Source of the DNA: Symbiodinium natans
Taxonomy: Eukaryota; Sar; Dinophyceae; Suessiales; Symbiodiniaceae
NCBI GenBank assembly: GCA_905221605.1
Contig: CAJNDS010000657.1
Location: 120,001 to 184,000 of the forward strand
DNA: 64,000 nt
Direction of reading: 5' to 3'
In this document: in pieces, positions 42,236 to 51,930 of the stretch
How the letters are laid out: every line of letters starts with the position of its first letter
Numbering within the stretch: position 1 is the first letter of the stretch
Position numbers and translations under genes: made by a program
Notes under the pieces: model-generated
What the model was told of the DNA's origin: nothing
Databases searched by the model: none
Seen by the model: the letters and a program-made list of their open reading frames with translations, nothing else

Positions 42236-42300
42236 TTGTGCAAGTGACAGGGGAGAGTCTGGCTCGAGCCTTGAGCTGCATCGACATTGGTGACATGTTT
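42236..42300. repeat. 65 bp block inverted between duplicates
   Basis: GTGACAGGGGAGAGTCTGGC through GACATTGGTGACATG here is the reverse complement of 46417-46475 in copy 2. The rest of the duplication is collinear. Confidence 0.8.
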
Positions 42301-42394
42301 AAGGGTCGAGGCCCTAAACCCTGAACTCTAAGCCCTAAACCCTAAACCCTAAACCCCAAACCCTAAACCCCAAACCCCAAACCCTAAACCCAAT

Positions 42395-43077
42395 CGGTCC
42401 AGGGTCTACCCAACCGGCAAGTCAGCAGTGACACTGGCCATTTTCACAGGTCGCCCGAAGTCCCAGGGCCGAAACGCGGCATGGACATGCAGGGTGTGCC
42501 GTGGATCTGGGTCGTCAGTGTAGACCGAGAACATCGTCAGTAGAGCCACCAACTCAGGAAACTTCGGTGTCGTGTGCAAGTCGAGGCTGAGGGGCCGGGA
42601 GCTGGGACATGTTGAGATCCACCACCAGGATCTTCTCAGCATTCCAGGGCACCGCCACCACTCGGCCATTCACGGAGCAACTGGAGTGAAATTTCTCCCT
42701 GTGTTCACTGATGCCTGACGGCAGGTCTATGGCGAAAGCTTCGCGCGATGTGGGATCCACCACCAGAATCTTCTCAGCATTATATGGCACTGCCACCACT
42801 CGGCACGGGGCAAGTGGAGTGAAATCCATGCCGGGGCCCGTCTCCACTGATGCCTGACGGCAGGTCTATGGCGAAAGCCTCGCGCGAGGTGGGATCCACC
42901 ACCAGAATCTTCTCAGCATTATGTGGCACTGCCACCACTCGGCCATTCACGGAGCAACTGGACTCAAATTTCCAGTAGCCTGCACTGTTCTGTCGGTTAA
43001 CAGTTGGACTGATGTTTGACGGCAGGTCTATGAGGAAAGCCTCGCGCGATGCGCCTATCCCCATGGCTAAGGGCCAC
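42395..43077 (-). pseudogene. Truncated lipase-repeat pseudogene
   Basis: Minus-strand remains of the 46594-48828 gene. From 43064 it reads MGIGASREAFLIDLPS, then repeats of NGRVVAVPHNAEKILVVD type, then PLSLDLHT and SVTADLPVG. The frame changes near 42840 and again near 42610, so at least two frameshifts are present. Homology stops at about 42400 (CAACCGGCAAG). The whole catalytic part with the G-H-S-L-G-G motif is missing. A CCCTAAA array (42310-42392) and about 19 bp of filler replace it. Confidence 0.85.
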
Positions 43078-43315
43078 TACCCCCCCCCCTCCTCACAAAC
43101 TCGATTCAGGAACCCTAAACCCTAAACCCTAAACCCCAAACCCTAAACCCTAAACCCCTAAGCCCTAACCACAGGAGGTATGCTAGGCGGTCTAGGCTCC
43201 CATTCAAAGCGCCTTTTTGAACCCAGACTCTCCACATCAGGGATGCGCCAACCCTGCAAGTATAAGCCTAGCATTTGAGCCCCTGAGCCCTAATCCTAAA
43301 CCCGCCCTAAATAAA

Positions 43316-43870
43316 TAAATAAATGTATATATATATATATATAGTATAAATATAAATAAATATGAATAAATAAATAAATAAATATATATATATATATTGA
43401 TTGAAAATTTATTATTTAGTATCTATATGTGTATTTATTTATAATTATTTATAATAATTTTACGTCGAACGCTCTATAAGCCCTAAACCCTAAACGCTAT
43501 GAACCCTAAACCCTCAATAGCCCCCAGGGATCAACTGCCTACAAGGCGATTTCTTTCGGCGCGTGCGTCTGTACAATGGTGGAAGCAGCCCCGGCAGACT
43601 CAGAACCGCCGCGTCTTCCGCTGTGCCTGCAATTTAGGGTTTAGGGTTCAGGATTTAGGGTTTAGGGTTTGGGTTTAGGGTTCGGGGTTTAGGGTTCAGG
43701 GTTTGGGGTTTGGGGTTAAGGGTTCAGGGTTTAGGGTTTAGGCACCCACTTTGTGTCCGGAACTCTGAACCCTAAGCCCATCAGTCTTGCTGGGCATAGG
43801 ATTTCGCTCGCGCACGCACCCACACACACACATACACACACACGCACACACACACACACACACACACATG
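43316..43870. repeat. AT-rich and CA-rich microsatellites, G-rich array
   Basis: TAAATAAA and (TA)n at 43316-43450, degenerate TTTAGGG at 43634-43745, (CA)n at 43823-43868. The island at about 43545-43630 matches the 49503-49593 exon, but here GCCTTG is followed by TAG and several residues differ, so it looks decayed. Confidence 0.8.
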
Positions 43871-43978
43871 GGGTCTCCGAATTCGGGGCACCTTATTAGG
43901 GTTCTTATCAAAAGGAGAATCCTACTATTTAGGGATCTCTATAGGGGGTCCCCTTTTTCGTAAACTGCCATATACAGT
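43868..43978. mobile_element. M8 element
   Basis: GGGGTCTCCGAATTCGGGGC at the left mirrors GGTCCCCTTTTTTCGTAAAC at the right. A partly deleted copy lies at the matching place in copy 2 (49800-49853). Confidence 0.65.
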
Positions 43979-44214
43979 GCTAGCTAGTCATCGAAAGCAT
44001 CACGCACGAAATCATGTGAAGAGTGGATGTCAGTCGTCATGTCGGTTGAAGTGTTGACATCACTCTTGACAGAAAAAAGCATGTCAAGAGATTTCGTACT
44101 CTTGACATTTGCATCTTATAAAACCCTAAACCCTAAACCCTAAACCCCTTACAGGGCTTTTCAAAAGGCTGAGGAGTCCGAAGGAACTGAGGAGGAAAAG
44201 GGGACCGCATCGAC

Positions 44215-44364
<150 letters not shown>

Positions 44365-46218
44365 TGAACCCTATACGGCCTTAATTGAAAAATACTTCCG
44401 GTCCTGCCAACCCTAAACCCTAAGCCCAAAACCCTCTATGCGGCCTTATTGAAGAAATCCTTCCGGTCCTGCCCGCCTGGCTCTTCTGGACAGGCTGGTG
44501 CTGGTGCCGGTGCCGGCGCCGACACCGGCGCGGCGGCGGCTGTGGCCTGGCATTCGAAGAGTGAAAGGCCTTAGGGGTTTAGGGCCTTCGGCTTGAGTAG
44601 GGTTTAGGGCCTTCGGGTTCAGTAGGGTTTAGGGTCTCGGGTTGAAACAAGAGAGGCAAAATCAAAGTCGCTTATCTCATCTCATGTCAGGAAACATTTC
44701 ATGAAGCCGACTGTGCTTGCTCGGGCCACAACCATGTGAGGCAGCTCGCTGTAGGGAGCCCTTTTGCTTTCCGGGATTCTATTCTTTTCCCTAAACCCTG
44801 AACCCCAAACCCTAAAGCCTAATCTTTGCTTACAAAGGATGGTCATCAGGTTCCGGAGAAGCATTCATTGCCGGAGTAAGCCGACTGGTCCTGCGATCTT
44901 CTGAACCTAAACCCTAAACCGTCAACCCCAACCCCAAAAACCCAAATCGACCTAAACCCTAAACCCTCAACTCTTACACAGCATGGCCCCTGCCAGCGGG
45001 AATGGTGCGCAAGACAGCCCATCCGGTCCAAAAGCCGCACCAAAAGCGCCGAAGTTGTCCCCGGAACCAATTCCGGCAAGCCCGAGATCAGTCCCTTAAG
45101 AACTTTGGCGGTTTCTAATTACTCCCCAAACCCTGTACCATAGTTTACATATGCTAAACTTGAGGATACGAGCCAGCAAAATCTCCGAACTCAGGCGACT
45201 TCTGCTGCGTGACCTGGCCTGTTAGGCCAGCGGAGTTCCACCTCGGTTTTCGGATTTCGGGCGTCGGGCTGTGAGGCTTCAGGCTGTGAGGGGCTCAAGC
45301 TGTTTGTTGGGGGTTTAGGCGTTCAGGGCCGCTAAGAACCCAGAATCTAAGTTTTACAGCTGCATGTGACCTAACACTCCACCAAAAGTTAAGGGTTACG
45401 GTGATACATGGACAGGGGCTCGCTTGCATGGTCCCAGTTTTAGTAGAAGCAGCATGCGCTTCAGCAGACCCGAAGCACAGGCGGGAAAGGCCTCGTGCGC
45501 AGCGGCACTTACAAAGAGCTCTGCCAATCACCACAAGCGCGACATCCTTCAACAGACACAGAATCTGTGGCTTACATCTTTGCCCCGAGAACCCGCCTGG
45601 CCTCACTCGGCGCCCCAAGCACATTCGCCGCATGCGGCACGCGGCGGGCGCCGGGGTGAAGGGAATGAAGGGGTAAGGGCTTACCAAGCTTCTTGGTCGG
45701 TCGAGGGCAGGTCCTTTCGTCATAACTACTACCAGTATTCGCGAAAATTCAAAGAATAATAATCTCTACATTGCCCTAAGAAGCAAGAATCTTTTTTGTT
45801 TTCGGGTGGCTCTTAAGCAAAGAGTGGATAAAGGCAACCTCCGACCGCCTCCAGTGCAGGGTCTTGGGGCTTTGGGGCTTTGGGGTTTGGGGTTTCGGGG
45901 TAGATCAGACTGGGTGGGGGATGATGCTCGTATCTGCTTTGGCTCCTGCAGTCGCTATCCCAATGTTCAGAGAAGGGGACCATGAACTCATCAAGCATCA
46001 GGGGCTGTGAAGATGTGAAGAGGAAGAGGTCTATCCTTAAACCCCAAACATTAGGGTTCTGACTGCCTGGCTGGCGGTGATTGGCGCATGTGTTCACTCA
46101 TATGGTGCAGGAAAGATGGGGTTGAACTACCTTTGCAATTTCGGAAGCAGGCTGATGTTTCAAGTCTCAGCGCCTAGGGGCCTGAAGGGAGAAAAAGGCA
46201 CAGAAAGAGGAGCTTCAT

Positions 46219-46293
46219 TGTCCCTGCGTTTAGGATTGAGGGGGGGGGGGAGGGGGGGGGTGGGGGAGGGGGGGGGGGGGGAGGTAGGGGGGG

Positions 46294-46329
<36 letters not shown>

Positions 46330-46372
46330 GGGAGTGTGGTGAGGGGGGGCGGGGAGGGCGAGGGGGGGGAGA
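46219..46372 (+). repeat. Near-pure G tract
   Basis: About 150 bp of G with scattered A, T and C. No counterpart in copy 1. It is a strong candidate for quadruplex formation, or for an assembly uncertainty. Confidence 0.85.
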
Positions 46373-46593
46373 CCCTGGCCGCCAGGGCTTCAGGGTCCAG
46401 GGCCTAGACCCAAAAACATGTCACCAATGTCGACGCAGCTGAAGGCTCGAGCCAGACTCTCCCCTGTCACTGGCAAAAAGTAATTTTGTGCTGTTAGGGT
46501 TAGAGAAGCAACTCATCTATGTGGAGTCTGCATCGCTGGCCGTATGTGCGTGTCGAATCATTCGGATTCCAGACGGCAAGCCAGTGTTTACCT

Positions 46594-48828
46594 TCAAGAA
46601 GTCTGATCATGAATGTGGCATTCTGGTCGACCGGCATCAACAGCATCAAACAGCATGTTCACATAGCACACCACCGAATGATCTTCAAAACATTCCGGTG
46701 TCAGGTTGAACTCTCTCCAGCGCACTTGCTGTCTCTTGGTGCTCAGGACTCGTAGAGGTACGACATGTTCGTACTGCCGGGCCAGTTGCTCTATGAGATG
46801 GAAATCTGGCCTCGCCAAGAGTTCGCCTGCCATTCCTTCGACCACTTTGGAGGCCAACGCGCCTTTCATACTGCCGTGTGTGTCACGCAAACCTTTCTTG
46901 ACAGCCAGGGTGGCCTGCTCGACGAAGTGTCGCAGGTTCAGAGCTCCCCAGGCCCGCGGGCATGGATCGTTCGCATGAACGTAGTTGGCAGCATGATCTC
47001 TTGTAAACTCCTTGAAGTCTCTGGCCTTCTGGGAGTTGCACCCGCAGGGGCCAAACACCATTGGGGCGCCGAAAGTGAAACTGCGCAAGTCCATGCCTGA
47101 CAGGATCTTACTCAGATCGCTGTCTTTTCTGCACTCCTCCCACGCCAAGAACAAAGACATTTGGGCATACATGCCGCCCAAAGAATGACCCGCAAAACAC
47201 ACCCGCCGCACATCTTGCTCATGCGCAGCGACCAAGCGACTCAAAAACGCACGTGATTTCAAGAATCTGGTGCTCCTGATCGTGTTCGCAGCGCCACTGT
47301 GCGCGAAGAAGTCTTCCTGGCCCGTGATCTCATGGTCATGTTCCAGATTCCAGTTTAAGAAATCTAGGATGTAGGAGGTGCCTCTGAACACGATGAACAA
47401 AATCTTGCCAACCGGCAAGTCAGCAGTGACACTGGCTAGTTTCACAGATCGCCCGAAGTCCCCGGGCTGAATCACGGCATGGACTTCAAACTTTGCATGT
47501 GGGATGTGCGGTGGATCTGGGTCATCAGTGTAGACCCAAGAACTCAGCATAGCCGCCACCAACTCAGGAAACCTCAATGTGTTGTGGACGTCACTCGTGT
47601 GCAAGTCGAGGCTGAGGGGCCGGAAGCTGGGCATTTTGAAATCCACCACCAGAATCTTCTCAGCCTTCTCTGGCACTGCCACCACTCGGCCATTCACGGA
47701 GCAACTGGAGCGAAATTTCGAACGCTTTCCAATGATGCCTGAAGGCAGGTCTATGGCGAAAGCCTCGCGCGAGGTGGGATCCACCACCAGAATCTTCTCA
47801 GCATCATATGGCACTGCCACCACGCGGCCATTCACGGAGCAACTGGACATAAATCTACAAAAGAAAAAAAAGGGGCAAATGGAAAGAGGTATCCATTCGC
47901 CTACACTGATGCCTGACGGCAGGTCTATGGCGAAAGCCTCGCGCGATGTGGGATCCACCACCAGAATCTTCTTAGCAGCACATGGCACTGCCACCACTCG
48001 GCCATTCACGGAGCAACTGGAGCAAAAGTTCATGAAGCCTGCACTGATGCCTGACGGCAGGTCTATGGTGAACGCCTCGCGCGATGTGGGATCTACCACT
48101 AGAATCTTCGCAGCATTCCAGGGCACCGCCACCACTCGGCCATTCACGGAGCAACTGGACACAAATGTACGTGCGCCTACACTAATGCCTGACGGCAGGT
48201 CTATGGTGAACGCCTCGCGCGAGGTGGGATCCACCACCAGAATCTTCTCAGCCTTCTCTGGCACTGCCACCACTCGGCCATTCACGGAGCAACTGGAGCG
48301 AAAATTCGAACGCTTTCCAATGATGCCTGAAGGCAGGTCTATGGCGAAAGCCTCGCGCGAGGTGGGATCCACCACCAGAATCTTCTCAGCATCATATGGC
48401 ACTGCCACCACGCGGCCATTCACGGAGCAACTGGACATAAATCTACAAAAGAAAAAAAAGGGGCAAATGGAAAGAGGTATCCATTCGCCTACACTGATGC
48501 CTGACGGCAGGTCTATGGCGAAAGCCTCGCGCGATGTGGGATCCACCACCAGAATCTTCTTAGCAGCACATGGCACTGCCACCACTCGGCCATTCACGGA
48601 GCAACTGGAGCAAAAGTTCATGAAGCCTGCACTGATGCCTGACGGCAGGTCTATGGTGAACGCCTCGCGCGATGTGGGATCTACCACTAGAATCTTCGCA
48701 GCATTCCAGGGCACCGCCACCACTCGGCCATTCACGGAGCAACTGGACACAAATGTACGTGCGCCTACACTAATGCCTGACGGCAGGTCTATGGTGAAAG
48801 CCTCGCGCGCGACGCGCCTTGCCCATGG
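46594..48828 (-). CDS. Class 3 lipase with propeller-like repeats
   Basis: One long open exon with stop at 46594. The N-terminal half is nine or so repeats of about 42-50 residues, core SSCSVNGRVVAVPxxAEKIL and VVDPTSREAFAIDLPSGIS, resembling propeller-type blades. The C-terminal half is a lipase_3 fold: FIVFRGTSYILDF, nucleophile elbow CFAGHSLGGMYA (47173-47190), likely acid Asp in HANDPCP and His in CFEDHSV. So a triacylglycerol or phospholipid hydrolase with a repeat platform is likely. The frame opens right after a TTAG acceptor at 48829-48830 (CCA TGG GCA AGG), in phase with exon 49503-49593. No in-frame ATG lies near the start, so the true N-terminus is upstream. Confidence 0.8.
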   Translation of the reverse strand, partial: PWARRVAREAFTIDLPSGISVGARTFVSSCSVNGRVVAVPWNAAKILVVDPTSREAFTIDLPSGISAGFMNFCSSCSVNGRVVAVPCAAKKILVVDPTSREAFAIDLPSGISVGEWIPLSICPFFFFCRFMSSCSVNGRVVAVPYDAEKILVVDPTSREAFAIDLPSGIIGKRSNFRSSCSVNGRVVAVPEKAEKILVVDPTSREAFTIDLPSGISVGARTFVSSCSVNGRVVAVPWNAAKILVVDPTSREAFTIDLPSGISAGFMNFCSSCSVNGRVVAVPCAAKKILVVDPTSREAFAIDLPSGISVGEWIPLSICPFFFFCRFMSSCSVNGRVVAVPYDAEKILVVDPTSREAFAIDLPSGIIGKRSKFRSSCSVNGRVVAVPEKAEKILVVDFKMPSFRPLSLDLHTSDVHNTLRFPELVAAMLSSWVYTDDPDPPHIPHAKFEVHAVIQPGDFGRSVKLASVTADLPVGKILFIVFRGTSYILDFLNWNLEHDHEITGQEDFFAHSGAANTIRSTRFLKSRAFLSRLVAAHEQDVRRVCFAGHSLGGMYAQMSLFLAWEECRKDSDLSKILSGMDLRSFTFGAPMVFGPCGCNSQKARDFKEFTRDHAANYVHANDPCPRAWGALNLRHFVEQATLAVKKGLRDTHGSMKGALASKVVEGMAGELLARPDFHLIEQLARQYEHVVPLRVLSTKRQQVRWREFNLTPECFEDHSVVCYVNMLFDAVDAGRPECHIHDQTS
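47644..48819 (-). repeat. 588 bp tandem duplication inside the lipase gene
   Basis: 47644-48231 and 48232-48819 are almost identical; landmark GCAACTGGAGCGAAA occurs at 47701 and 48289. The length is 196 codons, so the frame is kept and four blades are doubled. Near identity implies a recent event or conversion. Confidence 0.9.
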
Positions 48829-48941
48829 CTAAGGGGCACTACCCCCCCCCCCCCCCCCCCCGGTTCTCCAGTGTTCCCACACAAGTGCTTTCGGGAACTT
48901 CAAAACATAAACCCTAACCCTAAACCCTAAACCCTAAGCCC

Positions 48942-49243
48942 CCCCCTAAACCCCTAAACCCCTAAACCCCTAAACCCCTAAACCCCTAAACCCCTAAACC
49001 CCTAAACCCCTAAACCCCTAAACCCCTAAACCCCTAACCCCCTAACCCCCTAAACCCCTAAACCCCTAAACCCCTAAACCCCTAAACCCCTAAACCCCTA
49101 AACCCCTAAACCCCTAAACCCCTAAACCCCTAAACCCCTAAACCCCCAAGGCCCTAAGGCCCTAAGGCCCTAAGGCCCTAAGGCCCTAAGGCCCTAAGGC
49201 CCTAAGGCCCTAAGGCCCTAAGGCCCTAAGGCCCTAAGGCCCT
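48942..49243. repeat. Two homogenised 8-mer arrays
   Basis: About 25 units of CCCCTAAA (48942-49146) are followed directly by about 12 units of AAGGCCCT (49147-49243). The corresponding place in copy 1 (43113-43165) has a handful of mixed CCCTAAA units. The arrays lie in the candidate intron between the lipase exons at 48828 and 49503. Confidence 0.9.
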
Positions 49244-49502
49244 GAACCCGAAACCCTTACCACAAGAGGTATGCTAGGCCTTTTGGGTTCCCACGCAAAG
49301 CGCCTTTTTGAACCCGATCAGGGAGGCGAGCTGAACCCTGCAAGTAGGGTATAGGGTTTAAGTATAAGCCCAGCATTGAACCCCTGAGCCCTGATCCTAA
49401 ACCCGCCCTAAAATGTACATCTCACACCCTATGAAACCTTATATAAACCCGAAACCCTAAACCCTATAAGCCCTAAACCCTTAAAAGCCCCCGAGGATCA
49501 AC

Positions 49503-50632
49503 TGCCCACTCGGCCATCTCTTTCGGCGCGTACGTCTGTACAATGGTGGAAGCAGCCCTGGCAGCCTCAGAACCGCCGCGTCTTCCGCTGCGCCTGCAGT
49601 TTAGGGTTTAGGGTTTAGGGTTTACGGTTTAGGGTTCAGGGTTTTAGGGTTTAGGGCTTAAGGGGTTCGGGGTTTAGGGTTGAGGCTTTAGAGTTTGGGG
49701 TTTAGGCACCCACTTTGTGTCAGGGACGCTGAACCCTAAGCCCATGAGTCTTGCTGGACGTAGGATTTCGCACGAAAGCTGAACACAAACACACACAGAT
49801 ATGGGGGGTTTCCTATTAGGGGGGTCCCCATATTTGTAAACTCCCATATACAGTGCTAGCTAGTCGTGGAAGCATCAAGCATGAAATCATGTCAGGAGTG
49901 GATGGTAATAGTCGGTGTCAGTTGAAGTATTGACCATTTCTCTTGACAAAAATCATGTTAAAATCATTTGTACCCTTGACATTTAACTTTGCATCTTGAG
50001 ATGCAAAAAAGAATGAGGTGGACCTGCCGGGTTTTTTAAAGGCCGAAGAGTCCGAAAGAACTGAGGAGGCAAATGGGGGGAGGGCGCATACAGTCAGGAT
50101 AGATTGCCGTACAGTCTAGCGCTTCTGGAGGCGCAGTGCATCCCTAAACCCTAAACCGTAAAAACCCCCTGAGGCCCAAGCCCTAAGCCCTGAGCCCTAT
50201 ATGCCCCAAACCCTATACGGCCTTACTTGAGAAATTCTTCCGGTCCTGCCCCACTGGCTCTTCCGGACTGGCTGGTGCGGGTGCCGGTACCGGCGCCGGC
50301 GCCGGCGCGGCGGCGGCCGTGGCCTGGCATTCGAAGGGTGAAAGGCCTCTCAGGGTTGAGTAGCGTTTAGGGTTTAGGATTTAGGGCATAGGGTTTAGGG
50401 TTGAGGCTTGAGGGTTGACATCACAGGCAAAATCAAAGTCGCCGATCTCATCTCATGTCAGGAAACATTTCAGGAGGCCGCCTCTACCTGCTCGGGCCAC
50501 CGCCCGCATGCTGAACATCCCTAAACCCTAAACCCTAAACCCTAAACCCCAAACCCAAAACCCAAAACCGCAGCGTGCCTTTGCCGGCTTCCGCGACGTC
50601 TTCAGCGGCTGACAGTCGGAGTCCCAGTACTC
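49503..50632 (-). CDS. Upstream exons of the lipase gene
   Basis: Three islands chain in phase into the lipase exon. 50569-50632: EYWDSDCQPLKTSRKPAKARC after a GACCGGTGCAG acceptor (ends G|GTTTTGG). 50227-50323: GC-rich, read HGRRRAGAGAGTGTRTS then QSGRASGAGPEEFL, with the consensus donor AA|GTAAGG. 49503-49593: RSGRRGGSEAARAAS, TIVQTYAPKEMAEWA, then GTTGAT. Phases run 1/2, 2/1, 0/0. The alternative frame of the middle exon (APAPAPVPAPAPASPEEP) would break the chain. In copy 1 the middle exon donor is ATAAGG, so it is lost. Confidence 0.55.
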
Positions 50633-50639
50633 CTGCACC

Positions 50640-51930
50640 GGTCCATGATAGCAGCTTAGGATTTAGGGTTGCGGATTTGGGGTTTAGCTTTCGGGTCTAG
50701 CCTAAACCCCTACATTAAACCTGCAAACTAATTAGAACCCCAAAGCATAAACCCCAAGAATTCCTAGAGCCCTATCAAGACATTGTGACAGCCGAAACCC
50801 ACAGGGGTTGAAGTGAAGCTTGGGCCAATGCGAGATGCCAGGGTCTAGGATTAGGGTTTAGGGTTTAGGGTATAGGACTGATGAGATCTCATGCCCCCAA
50901 GCTGGACTTTTGTTAAGAAACTTGAACTAGAAGTTCCCCTAATAATGAGGGCAACATGTCTTTTGAAAAAGAACCCCTATCATGATCACTTAAGTTTAAG
51001 TTCCATAACAAGAGCCCTAGCTACCTTCACAAGAAGTCCTAGTCGGGGTTGGGGCTGGGTCTCGGGCGCGCCTGGATGTCCTCAGCCATCCACAAGCTCT
51101 TGTACTTCTCCTGGAGCCTCGGGACGCGCAGCAGACACCCTTACGTATGGTTTCAGAAAAGAGCCAGCCCCCCGACAGTTCCACCTGTCCGTACAGGCGG
51201 CCGAAAGCTGAGTGCCTGAAAACCCTCTCTTCTCATTAAACTTGGCTCACTTAGCAGGGTAGCTATGAACTTAATTTTTTAGCTGCCTTAGTAAGAAACA
51301 CCCCAAAAAAGTTACAGTAAAGCACCAAGCACCACAGGGTAAAAGATGGTCGGCTCAAGGCTCAAGATGGTTCATCAACGTCCTCTTCCACTCAAACCCT
51401 GCAAGTGTGGTTTCGCTTTGTCTACGCATCATGTCATGCAGATGGCATGCCATGCAGCACCCGAAACCAACATACTATCCAACAACAGTTAACGGCTTCT
51501 GCCAGCTCTAGAACCCTCCGCTCCATCAGTTGCCGGCAAGACTACGATTACGACTACGACTACAACGACGACGACTGCTACCACTGCTACGGGGCATTAT
51601 CTGTAAGGTTTGGGTAAAACGTGCGCGCAACCATCGCAAGCCATGCTTCAAGTGCCCTCACAGCAAGCTGAATCCTGAGCGCAGCACTCTTGAAAAGTGA
51701 GCTCCTTCACTGGCCAGCGAAGTGGCATGTCAGGCTTAGGCTTTGGGCTCATACATGTTTTTATTGGAACATAGACATTATTTCTTGGAACCCTAAACCC
51801 TAAACCCTAATAGTATCCAGTTGCAACACCCAGGAACTGCGGCGCAATCTCGCAACACATTGCCGCGAGTCATGGTACTGAGTTGGAAGCTGAAAAAGAT
51901 GGTGCTAACAGCTCCACGGCCTAAGCGCCC
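50640..51930. other. One possible terminal exon, otherwise no gene
   Basis: Around 51030-51190 the minus strand has a TACGGACAG|G acceptor, VELSGGWLFSETI and a C|GTAAGG donor. A frame LQEKYKSLWMAEDIQARP with a stop follows. How these join is unclear. 51540-51580 is a (GACTAC)n run. A short CCCTAAA run lies at 51790-51810. Confidence 0.45.

Larger units (their letters stand above)
44950..50490. repeat. Segmental duplication, copy 2
   Basis: Collinear partner of 40600-44720. It carries the intact lipase gene and lacks the M2 and M10 insertions. Half M5 sequence (GGCTCTTAAGCAA) lies near 45805 in this copy and 41845 in the other, so that element predates the duplication. 44950-46590 holds no confident gene of its own. 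Confidence 0.85.

Noticed and set aside
48795-48828. Frameshift at the lipase start codon
   Set aside because: The ATG at 48826 is out of frame, but the frame opens exactly after a TTAG acceptor in phase with an upstream exon, so no frameshift is needed.
47579-48832. Long plus-strand frame of 417 codons
   Set aside because: Antisense shadow of the lipase repeats. The minus strand carries the catalytic motif and the in-frame duplication.
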